NCBI RefSeq assembly: GCF_042651425.1
Contig: NZ_JBHSCW010000002.1
Span: 1-64,000 of the forward strand
Length of the DNA: 64,000 bases
Direction of reading: 5' to 3'
DNA from: Fodinicurvata halophila
GTDB taxonomy: Bacteria; Pseudomonadota; Alphaproteobacteria; Kiloniellales; DSM-21159
Numbering within the stretch: position 1 is the stretch's first letter; every line of letters begins with the position of its first letter. The position numbers and the translations under genes were made by a program. This document shows positions 17,734 through 25,623 of this stretch, one piece after another. Below the pieces are notes generated by a model that ran no database searches, was not told the origin of the DNA, and worked only from the letters and a program-made list of their open reading frames with translations.

Positions 17734-17873
17734 CGTTCTCTCTAACCTTGTCGGGAAAAGAAACCGTCAATACCGGCACCCGCGAGGTTGCCGAGCGGAC
17801 ATGCGCTATCCATACTTTATCCGCATCGTCGCACGCAAGCGGATGCAGGAATTATTCTTTCCGGAGCAGCCAT

Positions 17874-18626
17874 ATGACCAGGGCCAACACCAGCTCGACC
17901 GTCGATCACGCCGAGATCGAGAAGTTTTCCGACATGGCCGACGCCTGGTGGGACGAGAATGGCGACTTTGCCCCTCTCCACCGGCTCAATCCGACCCGCA
18001 TGGCCTTCATCCGCGATCAGGCCTGCGCACACTTCGGCCGTGACAGAGCGGACCCACAGCCCCTCAAGGGCCTGCGCGTGCTCGACATCGGCTGCGGCGG
18101 CGGGCTGCTTTGCGAGCCGCTGGCCCGGCTGGGCGCCGAGGTGACCGGAATCGACGCCGGAGAGAAGAACATCGCCGTGGCGCGCCTGCATGCCGAGGAA
18201 AGCGGTCTCGAAATCGACTACCGCTGCATCACGGCCGAGGAGCTGGCGGCGTCCGGAGCCAGCTTCGACATGGTTCTTGCCCTGGAGATCGTGGAGCATG
18301 TGGCCGACGTGGAGGCTTTCCTGGCCGCCTGCTCGGAGCTTCTGCGCACAGGCGGCGCCTTTGTCCTCTCGACTCTCAGCCGCACCCCCAAGTCCTTCAT
18401 GATGGCGATCGTGGGGGCCGAGTACCTTCTGCGCTGGCTGCCGCGCGGCACCCATGACTGGCGCCGTTTCCTGAAACCCTCGGAAGTCTGCAGGTACCTG
18501 CGGGACGTGGGAATCGAGGCCGAGGAGCTCTCCGGACTGGTCTACAATCCGCTCAACGACAGCTGGCGCCTGTCCCGGCGCGACCTGGACGTCAACTACC
18601 TGCTGTTCGCTCAGAAGAAGGGATGA
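17874..18626 (+). CDS. ubiG: Ubiquinone biosynthesis O-methyltransferase UbiG
   Basis: SAM-dependent methyltransferase for both O-methylation steps of ubiquinone synthesis. The 250 residues include FSDMADAWWDENGDFAPLHR, the SAM loop LDIGCGGGLLCEPLARLG, and the family-typical FVLSTLSRTPKSFMMAIVGA and PRGTHDWRRFLKPSE. The ATG at 17874, with GGAG just upstream, gives the conserved start; an upstream extension of the frame is not conserved. Divergent lysC-ubiG arrangement is common in alphaproteobacteria. Confidence 0.95.
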   Translation: MTRANTSSTVDHAEIEKFSDMADAWWDENGDFAPLHRLNPTRMAFIRDQACAHFGRDRADPQPLKGLRVLDIGCGGGLLCEPLARLGAEVTGIDAGEKNIAVARLHAEESGLEIDYRCITAEELAASGASFDMVLALEIVEHVADVEAFLAACSELLRTGGAFVLSTLSRTPKSFMMAIVGAEYLLRWLPRGTHDWRRFLKPSEVCRYLRDVGIEAEELSGLVYNPLNDSWRLSRRDLDVNYLLFAQKKG

Positions 18627-18638
18627 CCGCAGGGGATC

Positions 18639-19187
18639 TCAGGCGTCCTCGCGGTTGATCCAGGGGACGCGGGCGAAGGGCACCCCTTCGTCCTCCAGTT
18701 CCTCGGCCTCCTCGGCTGTGGTTTCGCCGTAGATATTGCGCTGCGGCGCCTCTTCGTTATGTATGCGACGGGCCTCCTCGGCAAAGCCAGAGCCGACATA
18801 ATCGCTGTTCGCCTCAACGTACTGGCGCAGCTGTCTCAGGGCCTGTCGCACCTCGGCCTCGGTGGGCGCTGTCTGCCCCTCGCCGGCTTCCGTACTGGCA
18901 TTGGAACTCGGTGCGGCATTGGCCTCGGGTGCGGCGTTGGCGCTGGCCTGCTCGCCATGGCCGGCGGCTGGAACAACCTCCTTGCCCTGGCTGGCGGCCT
19001 CCGTCTCCTCGCCTCCGGCTGCACCCTTCGAGAGGCGCGGGGCCATGATCGCCTTCTCCACCTTCTGCGAGCCGCACTGCGGACAGACGACAACGCCCTC
19101 GGCCACCTGCCGGTCATAGGCCGAGCTGTCGCGGAACCAGACATCGAATTGATGCGCCTGCTCGCATCTGAGAGAGTAGAGAATCAT
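18639..19187 (-). CDS. DUF1178 family protein
   Basis: 182-residue protein of unknown function common in alpha- and betaproteobacteria. The N-terminus (1-55) carries the family signature MILYSLRCEQAHQFDVWFRD followed by CPQCGSQKVEKAIMAPRL, probably a small zinc ribbon with cysteines at 8, 35 and 38. A variable Ala/Glu-rich stretch follows (about 60-120), then a conserved C-terminal helix region (ALRQLRQYVEANSDYVGSGF, EARRIHNEEA). It converges with ubiG, 12 nt apart, and is divergent from the next methyltransferase. Confidence 0.88.
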   Translation of the reverse strand: MILYSLRCEQAHQFDVWFRDSSAYDRQVAEGVVVCPQCGSQKVEKAIMAPRLSKGAAGGEETEAASQGKEVVPAAGHGEQASANAAPEANAAPSSNASTEAGEGQTAPTEAEVRQALRQLRQYVEANSDYVGSGFAEEARRIHNEEAPQRNIYGETTAEEAEELEDEGVPFARVPWINREDA

Positions 19188-19238
19188 GATTCAAGCCATA
19201 CCCGGCACATTGCTCACTCACCACTAGATGGCATTCGC

Positions 19239-19787
19239 ATGAATGTAAGTAAAGCCTCGCACTGCGACCCGGACCAGCCTGCCTCTGCCTGGGTCTGCCG
19301 GTTCGCAACCCTGGTGCCCGAGGGACGTCCGGTTCTGGACATCGCCAGCGGCGCTGGCCGTCACACCCGCTATTTCCTCGGGCGCGGGCACCCCGTGGTC
19401 GCAGTGGACCACGATGTTCGGGCCCTTCGGGATTTGGAGGACCGGGCGGGCCTGACAATCATGGAAGCCGACCTGGAACAGGAGGGCCGGCCGCCGTTTG
19501 CCGGCCGCGGCTTCGGCGCCGTGGTGGTCACCAACTACCTGCACCGCCCGCTCCTGCCGGCCCTGCTGGAAGCCGTCGAGCCCGGCGGCCTGCTGATCTA
19601 CGAGACCTTCGCGCGGGGCAACGAGCGCTTCGGCAAACCCTCCAATCCGGATCATCTGCTGAACCCGGGGGAGCTGCTGCAGGCATTTGCCGGCCGGCTG
19701 CACGTGCTGGCCTACGAGGACCTGCAGTTCGAGCAGCCACGCCCGGCCTGTATCCAGCGCATCGTCGCCCGGCGGGAAGCGGCCTGA
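19239..19787 (+). CDS. Small class I SAM-dependent methyltransferase
   Basis: 182-residue methyltransferase of the TehB-like/methyltransf_25 group. The SAM motif is VLDIASGAGRHTRYFLGRGH (about 30-50), with acidic motif II VVAVDHD and motif IV VVVTNYLHRPLL. YETFARGNERFGKPSNPDHL near the C-terminus is a stretch I recognise from small alphaproteobacterial SAM methyltransferases of unassigned substrate. The ATG at 19239 is the first that keeps the fold without running back into the DUF1178 promoter. It is divergent from DUF1178 and convergent with the amidase gene. The substrate is not predictable. Confidence 0.8.
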   Translation: MNVSKASHCDPDQPASAWVCRFATLVPEGRPVLDIASGAGRHTRYFLGRGHPVVAVDHDVRALRDLEDRAGLTIMEADLEQEGRPPFAGRGFGAVVVTNYLHRPLLPALLEAVEPGGLLIYETFARGNERFGKPSNPDHLLNPGELLQAFAGRLHVLAYEDLQFEQPRPACIQRIVARREAA

Positions 19788-19814
19788 CAGCACGACTGTC
19801 GAGGCGCGGCCGTC

Positions 19815-20681
19815 TCAGGCGCCGGCATACACACTGTCATAGCTCAGAGAGGGCACCATGCCGCGGGCTTCGCCCACCCGCGCGGGATCGATCTCGGCCA
19901 CCACCACGCCGGGGTCCTCGCCCGCATCGGCCAGGACCTCGCCCCAGGGAGCCACGATCAGCGCATGGCCGTAGGTCTGGCGATCCTCGGCATGGGTGCC
20001 GCACTGGGCCGGGGCAAGGATGAAACACCCCGTCTCGATTGCCCGCGCCCGCAAGAGCACGTGCCAATGCGCCCGGCCGGTGAAGCGGGTGAACGCCGCC
20101 GGTACGGAAATGAACGCGGCACCGGCACGTGCCAGCTGTCGGTAAAGGCCGGCAAAACGGACATCGTAGCACACCGTCATACCCAGCCGGCCCCACGGCA
20201 GCTCGGCCGTGACCGCGTCGCCACCCGGGCGGAAAGTCCGGGACTCGCGATAGGTCTGTCCGTCCGGGATATCCACGTCGAACATGTGGATCTTGTCATA
20301 GCGCGCCGCGATCGTCCCCTCTGGGGTCACCAGGAAGGACCGGTTGGCCACACGCTCGGGAGGCGCCGCCGCGGCCTCCGCCGACGTGCGCGGATCGATG
20401 GTCAGCGAGCCGAGCAGCAGCCAGATGCCCAGCTCACGGGCCAGGGCCGAAAAGGCCTCCAGGGCTGGGTGCCCCTCTTCGGGAAGGGCGTTGGCCAGGA
20501 TGTTCCGACGCCCGGGAATCATGAAACTGGTGTTCTCCGGCGTCAGGACGAAGTCAGCACCCTGCCCCGCCGCCTGGCGAATAAGCTGCGAGGCCTGATC
20601 GATGTTGCCCTGCAGCTCCGGGCCGGCCGTCATCTGGATGCAGCCGGCCTTGAAGCCCGTCGCAGCTGTGCTGTCGCTCAT
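19815..20681 (-). CDS. Nitrilase-superfamily carbon-nitrogen hydrolase
   Basis: 288-residue amidase of the Nit1/omega-amidase group. The Glu-Lys-Cys triad is visible: E in LTPENTSFM, K in RYDKIHMFDVDIP, and C in GMTVCYDVRFAGLYR. Family members hydrolyse alpha-ketoglutaramate or deaminated glutathione. The gene directly follows grxC with an ATGA overlap, so a role in glutathione clean-up is attractive, and the Nit1 motif IHMFDVDIPDG fits. Substrate assignment stays tentative. Confidence 0.87.
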   Translation of the reverse strand: MSDSTAATGFKAGCIQMTAGPELQGNIDQASQLIRQAAGQGADFVLTPENTSFMIPGRRNILANALPEEGHPALEAFSALARELGIWLLLGSLTIDPRTSAEAAAAPPERVANRSFLVTPEGTIAARYDKIHMFDVDIPDGQTYRESRTFRPGGDAVTAELPWGRLGMTVCYDVRFAGLYRQLARAGAAFISVPAAFTRFTGRAHWHVLLRARAIETGCFILAPAQCGTHAEDRQTYGHALIVAPWGEVLADAGEDPGVVVAEIDPARVGEARGMVPSLSYDSVYAGA

Positions 20682-20947
20682 GATCCGGCCCGTCCTTCCA
20701 GCAAGGGATCCAGCTGGCCGGCCGCATCGAGGGCATAGAGCTCGTCGCATCCGCCCACGTGCTGCCCGTCGATGAAGATCTGCGGCACCGTGGACTTTCC
20801 GCCGGCACGCTCGGTCATCTCAACGCGTCGTCGGGGAGCAGAGAACACATCGATTTCCACATAGGAGGCCCCCTTGCCATCCAGCAGCTTCTTCGCTCGA
20901 TAGCAATAGGGGCACATGAATGTAGAATAGATCTCTATCTCTGCCAT
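20678..20947 (-). CDS. grxC: Glutaredoxin 3
   Basis: 89-residue dithiol glutaredoxin that reduces disulfides and mixed glutathione disulfides. The active site is C12-P-Y-C15, followed by the glutathione-binding TVPQIFIDG and GGCDEL motifs. The ATG at 20947 gives the standard GrxC N-terminus (MAEIEIYSTF) with AGAGG upstream; an adjacent ATG at 20950 and a longer frame are less likely. It is preceded by comF on the same strand and overlaps the amidase gene downstream. Confidence 0.94.
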   Translation of the reverse strand: MAEIEIYSTFMCPYCYRAKKLLDGKGASYVEIDVFSAPRRRVEMTERAGGKSTVPQIFIDGQHVGGCDELYALDAAGQLDPLLEGRAGS

Positions 20948-21081
20948 CATCCGCCTCTGCGATTCCATGATGTCCTCGGCCTGCGTTCGCGTCCTCGACG
21001 CGAAGGACAAGGCATGACGTATCATGCCCGTTCGCCGGCAGCAGGAAAAGACCCCCGGCGGCGATCAGGCCGCCGGATTCC

Positions 21082-21834
21082 TCAGATTTCCGTGCGCACC
21101 ACCCGCGCCAGGGTCAGTGCCTCCACCTGGGCGGCTCCGGCGCGCACCAGCGTTCTTGCGCAGGATTCCAGCGTGGCCCCGGTGGTGTAGACGTCGTCGA
21201 TCAGCAGAACCCGCGCGCCAGCCACTCGTTCCTCCCAGCCGGAGCGCACGGCAAATGCGCCGCGCACATTCCGCTCCCGTTCGGAGGCACTCATCTGCCC
21301 CTGCGAGGGTGTCTTCCGGGTGCGCTGCAGCAGATCCGCGGCCAGACGCGCCTGGGGCGCAGCCTTCGCAAGTGGGCGCGCCAGAAGGGCGGCCTGGTTG
21401 TATCGGCGCCGGAACAGCCGCCAGTGATGAAGCGGGACCGGAACCACCAGATCGCAGTTGTCCAGTAGCTCCCCTCCCGCCCTGCGCATCCACTCGGCAA
21501 AGACCGGCGCGGACTGAAGGTGGTCGGCATGCTTGAAACGAAGGACCATCTCGCGGCTGACCTCCCCATAGGCAACCGCGCTCCGGATACGCTGGCAGGA
21601 CGGATGGCGCCGCAGGCAGGCGCCGCAAAGAGCGGTGTCTTCCGCCTCATAGGCGAAGGGCAGACCGCAAGCGGCACACAACGGCGCGCTCAAAAAGGTC
21701 AGACCGCCCCAGCAATCGCCGCAGATCAATCCCTGCTTTCCCACAGGCTGGCTGCAGCCGGGACAAAGCGGTGGCAGGATCACGTCCACCAACGTTGCCA
21801 AACCTCCGCTCCTGCGAGGGGCTCGAAGCTGCAT
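21082..21834 (-). CDS. ComF family phosphoribosyltransferase-like protein
   Basis: 250-residue ComF/GntX-type protein. The N-terminus has a zinc-binding set of CxxC pairs (CPGC, CGDC, CAAC, CGAC within residues 24-72), and the C-terminus has a type I PRTase motif VLLIDDVYTTGATLESC. The family was named for a competence protein but occurs widely, and its reaction in most bacteria is unknown. It is divergent from the NDUFAF5-like gene (76 bp) and sits 134 bp upstream of grxC, a common alphaproteobacterial neighbourhood. Confidence 0.88.
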   Translation of the reverse strand: MQLRAPRRSGGLATLVDVILPPLCPGCSQPVGKQGLICGDCWGGLTFLSAPLCAACGLPFAYEAEDTALCGACLRRHPSCQRIRSAVAYGEVSREMVLRFKHADHLQSAPVFAEWMRRAGGELLDNCDLVVPVPLHHWRLFRRRYNQAALLARPLAKAAPQARLAADLLQRTRKTPSQGQMSASERERNVRGAFAVRSGWEERVAGARVLLIDDVYTTGATLESCARTLVRAGAAQVEALTLARVVRTEI

Positions 21835-21910
21835 GACACGTCACTCCCGAGTCTGCGCAGAAGGGATTCGGGGCTTTCTCCAACCCGCCTGCTGGGCCAT
21901 ATCTTACACT

Positions 21911-22828
21911 ATGGATGATTCGATCGAGATTTTCGACCGGCGGATCCTGCGCCGGCATCGCGACCGGGCCGCAGCCGGCTTCGGGGACCACGACTTCCTG
22001 TTCATGGAGGTGGGGGAACGCCTGCTCGACCGTCTGGACGACGTGAAGCGCGACTTTTCCTCCATCCTCGAACTGGGATGCCGCACTGGCGGGTTCTCTG
22101 CAGCTTTGCAGCGGAAGTATCCTGAAGCCCGTCTCGTCTCCTGCGACGTCTCCCCTGCGATGGCCGCCCGGGCGCGCAGCGACGAACGACCGGTCCTGGT
22201 GGCCGACGAGGAAGCCCTGCCCTTTGCGCCGGCCTCCTTCGACCTGGTGTTCAGCGTTCTTGACCTGCACTGGGTGAACGACCTGCCCGGCTGCCTGCTT
22301 CAATTGCGTCAGGCCATGCGTCCCGACGGCCTTCTGCTTGTGGCCGTTTGTGGCGGAGACACCCTCTTCGAATTGCGCAGCAGCCTGGTCCAGGCAGAAA
22401 CCATGCTGGAGAACGGCCTCAGCCCGCGCATCTCTCCCATGACCGAACTGCGCGACCTGGGGGGCCTGCTCCAGCGCAGCGGCTTTGCCCTGCCGGTCGC
22501 CGATTCCGATACCTTGACCGTAACCTATGCGGACCCCTTTCGCCTGATGCAGGACCTGCGTGCGATGGGGGAAAGCAATGCCGCACGCCACCGCCGCCAG
22601 ACCTTTACGCGCAGGCAGACCCTGGCCCAGGCGGCACGTCTTTATTTCGAGCAGTTCGCGACTGACGACGGGCGCCTGCCGGCCACCTTCCAGGTCTTCT
22701 ACATGACCGCCTGGTCGCCGCACGAGAGCCAACCCAGCCCGTTGCGTCCCGGCAGTGCCGAGCACCGTCTCGCCGATGCCCTCGACAGCCAGGAGGAGAG
22801 CACCGACGACCCCGTTTCCTCAGAATAA
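21911..22828 (+). CDS. NDUFAF5-like methyltransferase-fold protein
   Basis: 305-residue methyltransferase-fold protein. FDRRILRRHRDRAA at the N-terminus and the overall layout resemble human NDUFAF5, a mitochondrial complex I assembly factor that hydroxylates an arginine of NDUFS7. The SAM loop is ILELGCRTGGFSAAL (about 55-70), followed by DVSPAMAARA and LPFAPASFDLVFSVLDLHWVND, then the C-terminal FRLMQDLRAMGESN region. Automatic annotation would probably say BioC-like. ATG at 21911 starts directly at the conserved region. It is divergent from comF. Confidence 0.82.
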   Translation: MDDSIEIFDRRILRRHRDRAAAGFGDHDFLFMEVGERLLDRLDDVKRDFSSILELGCRTGGFSAALQRKYPEARLVSCDVSPAMAARARSDERPVLVADEEALPFAPASFDLVFSVLDLHWVNDLPGCLLQLRQAMRPDGLLLVAVCGGDTLFELRSSLVQAETMLENGLSPRISPMTELRDLGGLLQRSGFALPVADSDTLTVTYADPFRLMQDLRAMGESNAARHRRQTFTRRQTLAQAARLYFEQFATDDGRLPATFQVFYMTAWSPHESQPSPLRPGSAEHRLADALDSQEESTDDPVSSE

Positions 22829-22907
22829 TTATTATATATCATATAATTATATTATTTATTGGAAGCTTTCAAAAATATGTTGCAACTGCGATAAGATGAC
22901 CTATCTA
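22824..22907 (+). promoter_or_regulatory. AT-rich control region upstream of dps
   Basis: Positions 22824-22860 hold 35 A/T of 37 bases (one G, one C), including the palindrome TATAATTATA, in an otherwise GC-rich genome. A possible promoter follows: TTGCAA (22880-22885), 16 bp, TATCTA (22902-22907). The AT block sits upstream of it, where an UP element or a site for IHF, Fur/Irr-type or OxyR-type regulators would act. The promoter call is weak; the compositional anomaly is plain. Confidence 0.45.
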
Positions 22908-22981
22908 TTGAGGGTAACACAAAGCATACGGGTGACCGCTCCCGGACGATTCCCCTATCCCGAAAGAAGGAGAGAACAATC

Positions 22982-23449
22982 ATGTCGCTCAATACCGGAA
23001 TTCCCGCCGAAGACCGCAAGACCATTTCCGAGGGTCTCTCCAAGGTCCTGGCCGACAGTTACACGCTTTATCTCAAGACGCACAATTTCCACTGGAACGT
23101 GAGCGGACCGCAGTTCTCCGCACTGCACAATCTCTTCGAGGAGCAGTACAAGGAACTGGCCGCCGCGGTTGACGAGATTGCCGAGCGCATCCGGGCGCTA
23201 GGGCACACCGCGCCGGGCAGCTACAAGGCCTTTTCGCAGCTGAAGTCCATCGAGGAAGCCGAGGACGTGCCGGATTCCAAAACCATGCTGCGCCAACTGG
23301 CGGAGGACAACGAAACAGTTGCCCGCACCGCCCGCTCGGTCTTCCCGGCCACGGAGAGCGCCACGGACGAAGCGACGGCCGATCTGCTGACTCAGCGTCT
23401 CGCCGCCCACGAGAAGGCTGCCTGGATGCTTCGTTCCCATCTCGAATAA
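22982..23449 (+). CDS. dps: Dps family ferritin-like DNA-protection protein
   Basis: 155-residue mini-ferritin that stores iron, consumes hydrogen peroxide and protects DNA in starvation or oxidative stress. The ferroxidase signature is YLKTHNFHWNVSGPQFSALH followed by LFEEQYKELAAAVDEIAERI, both complete. The N-terminus lacks a long lysine-rich tail, so DNA binding may be weak. AAGGAG lies upstream of the ATG. It is monocistronic with its own terminator. Confidence 0.95.
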   Translation: MSLNTGIPAEDRKTISEGLSKVLADSYTLYLKTHNFHWNVSGPQFSALHNLFEEQYKELAAAVDEIAERIRALGHTAPGSYKAFSQLKSIEEAEDVPDSKTMLRQLAEDNETVARTARSVFPATESATDEATADLLTQRLAAHEKAAWMLRSHLE

Positions 23450-23470
23450 GGTTCTGCAAGAGCCCTCACG

Positions 23471-23500
23471 AAAAGCCCGCGGCCCCGCCGCGGGCTTTTT
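23471..23500 (+). terminator. Terminator after dps
   Basis: AAAAGCCCGCGG (23471-23482) pairs with CCGCGGGCTTTT (23488-23499), ending in a run of six T. It lies 22 nt after the dps stop. Confidence 0.9.
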
Positions 23501-23590
23501 TCATGGGCAGCTACGCACGAAGTTGTGATTTTGACTTGGGCTGCTTTCGGCCTATCTCTGGGATCAGGATAATACGTGAGGAGATGCCCA

Positions 23591-24610
23591 ATGCTGATCC
23601 GCAGGAAACGCGGCTGGGAAATCCCGGAAAGCCAGGTCACCCCCGAGGAGGTTTTCCGCAATCGCCGCCGCATCATAAAGGCGGCCGGCGCGGGGTCGCT
23701 GCTGCTTGCCGGCTGCAGCCTGCTCTCCGCCTGCAGCGACATGGACGGCTCCACCGAGGCCAACGCGGCCGAAGGGGGGCCCTTCGCTCAAGTCCCCGAG
23801 GATCCCTCGGCCGATCTCTACCCCGTGGAGCGCAACGACCGCTATCAGGTCGAGCGCGCGATCACGGAACGGGAGCTGAGCGGCACCTATACCAATTTCT
23901 ATGAATTCGGCTCGTCCAAGACCATCTGGCAGAAGGCTCAGTCCCTGCCGATCCGTCCCTGGACCTTGAGGGTCGAGGGCGAGGTTGAGGACCCCTTCGA
24001 CATTGCCATCGACGACCTGCTGAAGCAAATGCCGCTGGAGGAGCGCGTCTACCGCCTGCGCTGTGTCGAGGCCTGGTCTATGGTGATCCCCTGGTCCGGC
24101 TTCCAGTTGAGCCATCTGCTGGACCTGGCCCGTCCGACTTCCGAGGCCCGCTACATCCGGTTCACGACCCTGGAGGACCCCGAGGTCATGAGCGGCCAGC
24201 GCGCCGGCTGGTATCCCTGGCCCTACGTGGAAGGATTGACGATGGAGGAAGCCGGCAACGAGCTGGCCTTCATGGGAACCGGTATGTACGGCGCCCCCCT
24301 GCCCAAGCAGAACGGGGCTCCGCTGCGCCTGGTTGTGCCTTGGAAGTACGGTTTCAAGTCGATCAAGTCGATCGTCTCCATCGCCTTCACGCGCGAGCGT
24401 CCGGTGTCCTTCTGGGAAGAGATCGCGGGCAACGAGTACGGCTTCTGGGCCAACGTCAATCCGGAGGTGGCGCATCCGCGCTGGAGCCAGGCGGAGGAAC
24501 GGGTGATCGGCACCGATGAGCACGTGCCGACCCAGCTTTACAACGGCTATGGCGATTACGTGGCCGAACTCTACGCCGGCATGGATCAGGGCGACCGGCT
24601 CTTCCGATAG
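23591..24610 (+). CDS. msrP: Periplasmic methionine sulfoxide reductase catalytic subunit MsrP
   Basis: 339-residue molybdopterin enzyme (formerly YedY) that repairs oxidised methionines in periplasmic proteins. The N-terminus has a Tat motif (NRRRIIKAAGAG) and a hydrophobic stretch with cysteines that could also be read as a lipobox (LLAGC). The molybdenum-ligating cysteine is in YRLRCVEAWSMVIPWSGF, and the C-terminus has NPEVAHPRWSQAEER. ATG at 23591 has GAGGAG upstream. Its usual membrane haem partner MsrQ is not next to it; the 3' end instead overlaps convergent glk by 25 bp. Confidence 0.95.
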   Translation: MLIRRKRGWEIPESQVTPEEVFRNRRRIIKAAGAGSLLLAGCSLLSACSDMDGSTEANAAEGGPFAQVPEDPSADLYPVERNDRYQVERAITERELSGTYTNFYEFGSSKTIWQKAQSLPIRPWTLRVEGEVEDPFDIAIDDLLKQMPLEERVYRLRCVEAWSMVIPWSGFQLSHLLDLARPTSEARYIRFTTLEDPEVMSGQRAGWYPWPYVEGLTMEEAGNELAFMGTGMYGAPLPKQNGAPLRLVVPWKYGFKSIKSIVSIAFTRERPVSFWEEIAGNEYGFWANVNPEVAHPRWSQAEERVIGTDEHVPTQLYNGYGDYVAELYAGMDQGDRLFR

Positions 24611-25620
24611 GCCGCACAGGCCACGCGCTCTTCCTCGGGCAGCGACAGCAGGTTGAGCAGCCCGGTGAAGGCCGGATCGCGCTGAACCACCCGGAAAAGC
24701 GGTACGTCCTCCAGATAGTCGGCGAAACGGCCCTTGTCGGCGAAAATGCGTCGAAAGCGCTGCTCATCGAACAGCGGGCCCAGGTGCCGCAACACGCCCC
24801 CGGTCAGGTACAAGCCGCCGAATGCGCCAAAGGCCAGGGCGGCATTGCCGGCGCTAATGGCCAGGAAATCGGTGAAGAATCCAACTGCGGCCTGGGCAAG
24901 GGGGCACTGCTCTTTGGCCGCCCGCGCCACGACATCGGAAGGCGAGAGGTCCGGGACTGTCTTGCCCTCGCCCTCCGCCACGGCCTGAAACAGGACCACC
25001 AGTCCCGCCCCACTCACCACCCGCTCCACCGAGGCATGGCCGAAACGCCGCCGCACACGAGCCAGCACATCCGCCTGGCTGTCCTCCAGGGCCGCCTGGG
25101 TCATGTGACCGCCTTCTCCCACCACCGGGCGCCAGCGACCGCCACCCAGAGGCAGCAGGCCTGCCATGCCGAGGCCCGTTCCCGGCCCCAGCAGGACTCG
25201 GGCAGACTGGTCGTGAACCGGCCTGTCGTTCAGTGCTCGACAGCTCTCCGCTCCCAGGACTGGCAAGGCGAGCACCTGGGCGGTGAAGTCGTTGAGCAGG
25301 AGCAGCTCGCTTCCGCTCAGGTATCGCTCGAGGGCCGGAATGTCGATGCGCCAGCCGCGATTGGTCATCTGGATCACGCGGCCGCGAATCGGCGCAGCCA
25401 CGGCCAGGGCAGTCGCCACAAGCGCTCGGTCCCCTGCCTCCTTCAGAAAGGACTTCAACGCGCTCAGGAAATCCAGGTCCTCGCGCGCCTCGACCACCTG
25501 GCGATGCAAGGGGGCACTTCCAAGGCCGCTCTCCCCGTCATAGAGAGCAAAGCGTGCGTTCGTCCCGCCGATATCGGCGAGAAGCCAACAGCCCTTCCGG
25601 TCTCCGCGTGACACCCCCAT
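24586..25620 (-). CDS. glk: Glucokinase
   Basis: Phosphorylates glucose with ATP to glucose-6-phosphate. The 344 residues match the E. coli-type Glk family: phosphate-binding LLADIGGTNARFALYD, LLNDFTAQVLALP, and GPGTGLGMAGLLP, with ALAFGAFGGLYLTGGVLRHL near the C-terminus. It is the last gene of the otsB-GH15-otsA-glk operon, 3 nt after otsA, so glucose released by trehalose or glucan breakdown would be captured here. The 3' end overlaps convergent msrP. Confidence 0.92.
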   Translation of the reverse strand: MGVSRGDRKGCWLLADIGGTNARFALYDGESGLGSAPLHRQVVEAREDLDFLSALKSFLKEAGDRALVATALAVAAPIRGRVIQMTNRGWRIDIPALERYLSGSELLLLNDFTAQVLALPVLGAESCRALNDRPVHDQSARVLLGPGTGLGMAGLLPLGGGRWRPVVGEGGHMTQAALEDSQADVLARVRRRFGHASVERVVSGAGLVVLFQAVAEGEGKTVPDLSPSDVVARAAKEQCPLAQAAVGFFTDFLAISAGNAALAFGAFGGLYLTGGVLRHLGPLFDEQRFRRIFADKGRFADYLEDVPLFRVVQRDPAFTGLLNLLSLPEEERVACAAYRKSRSP

Positions 25621-25623
25621 GCC

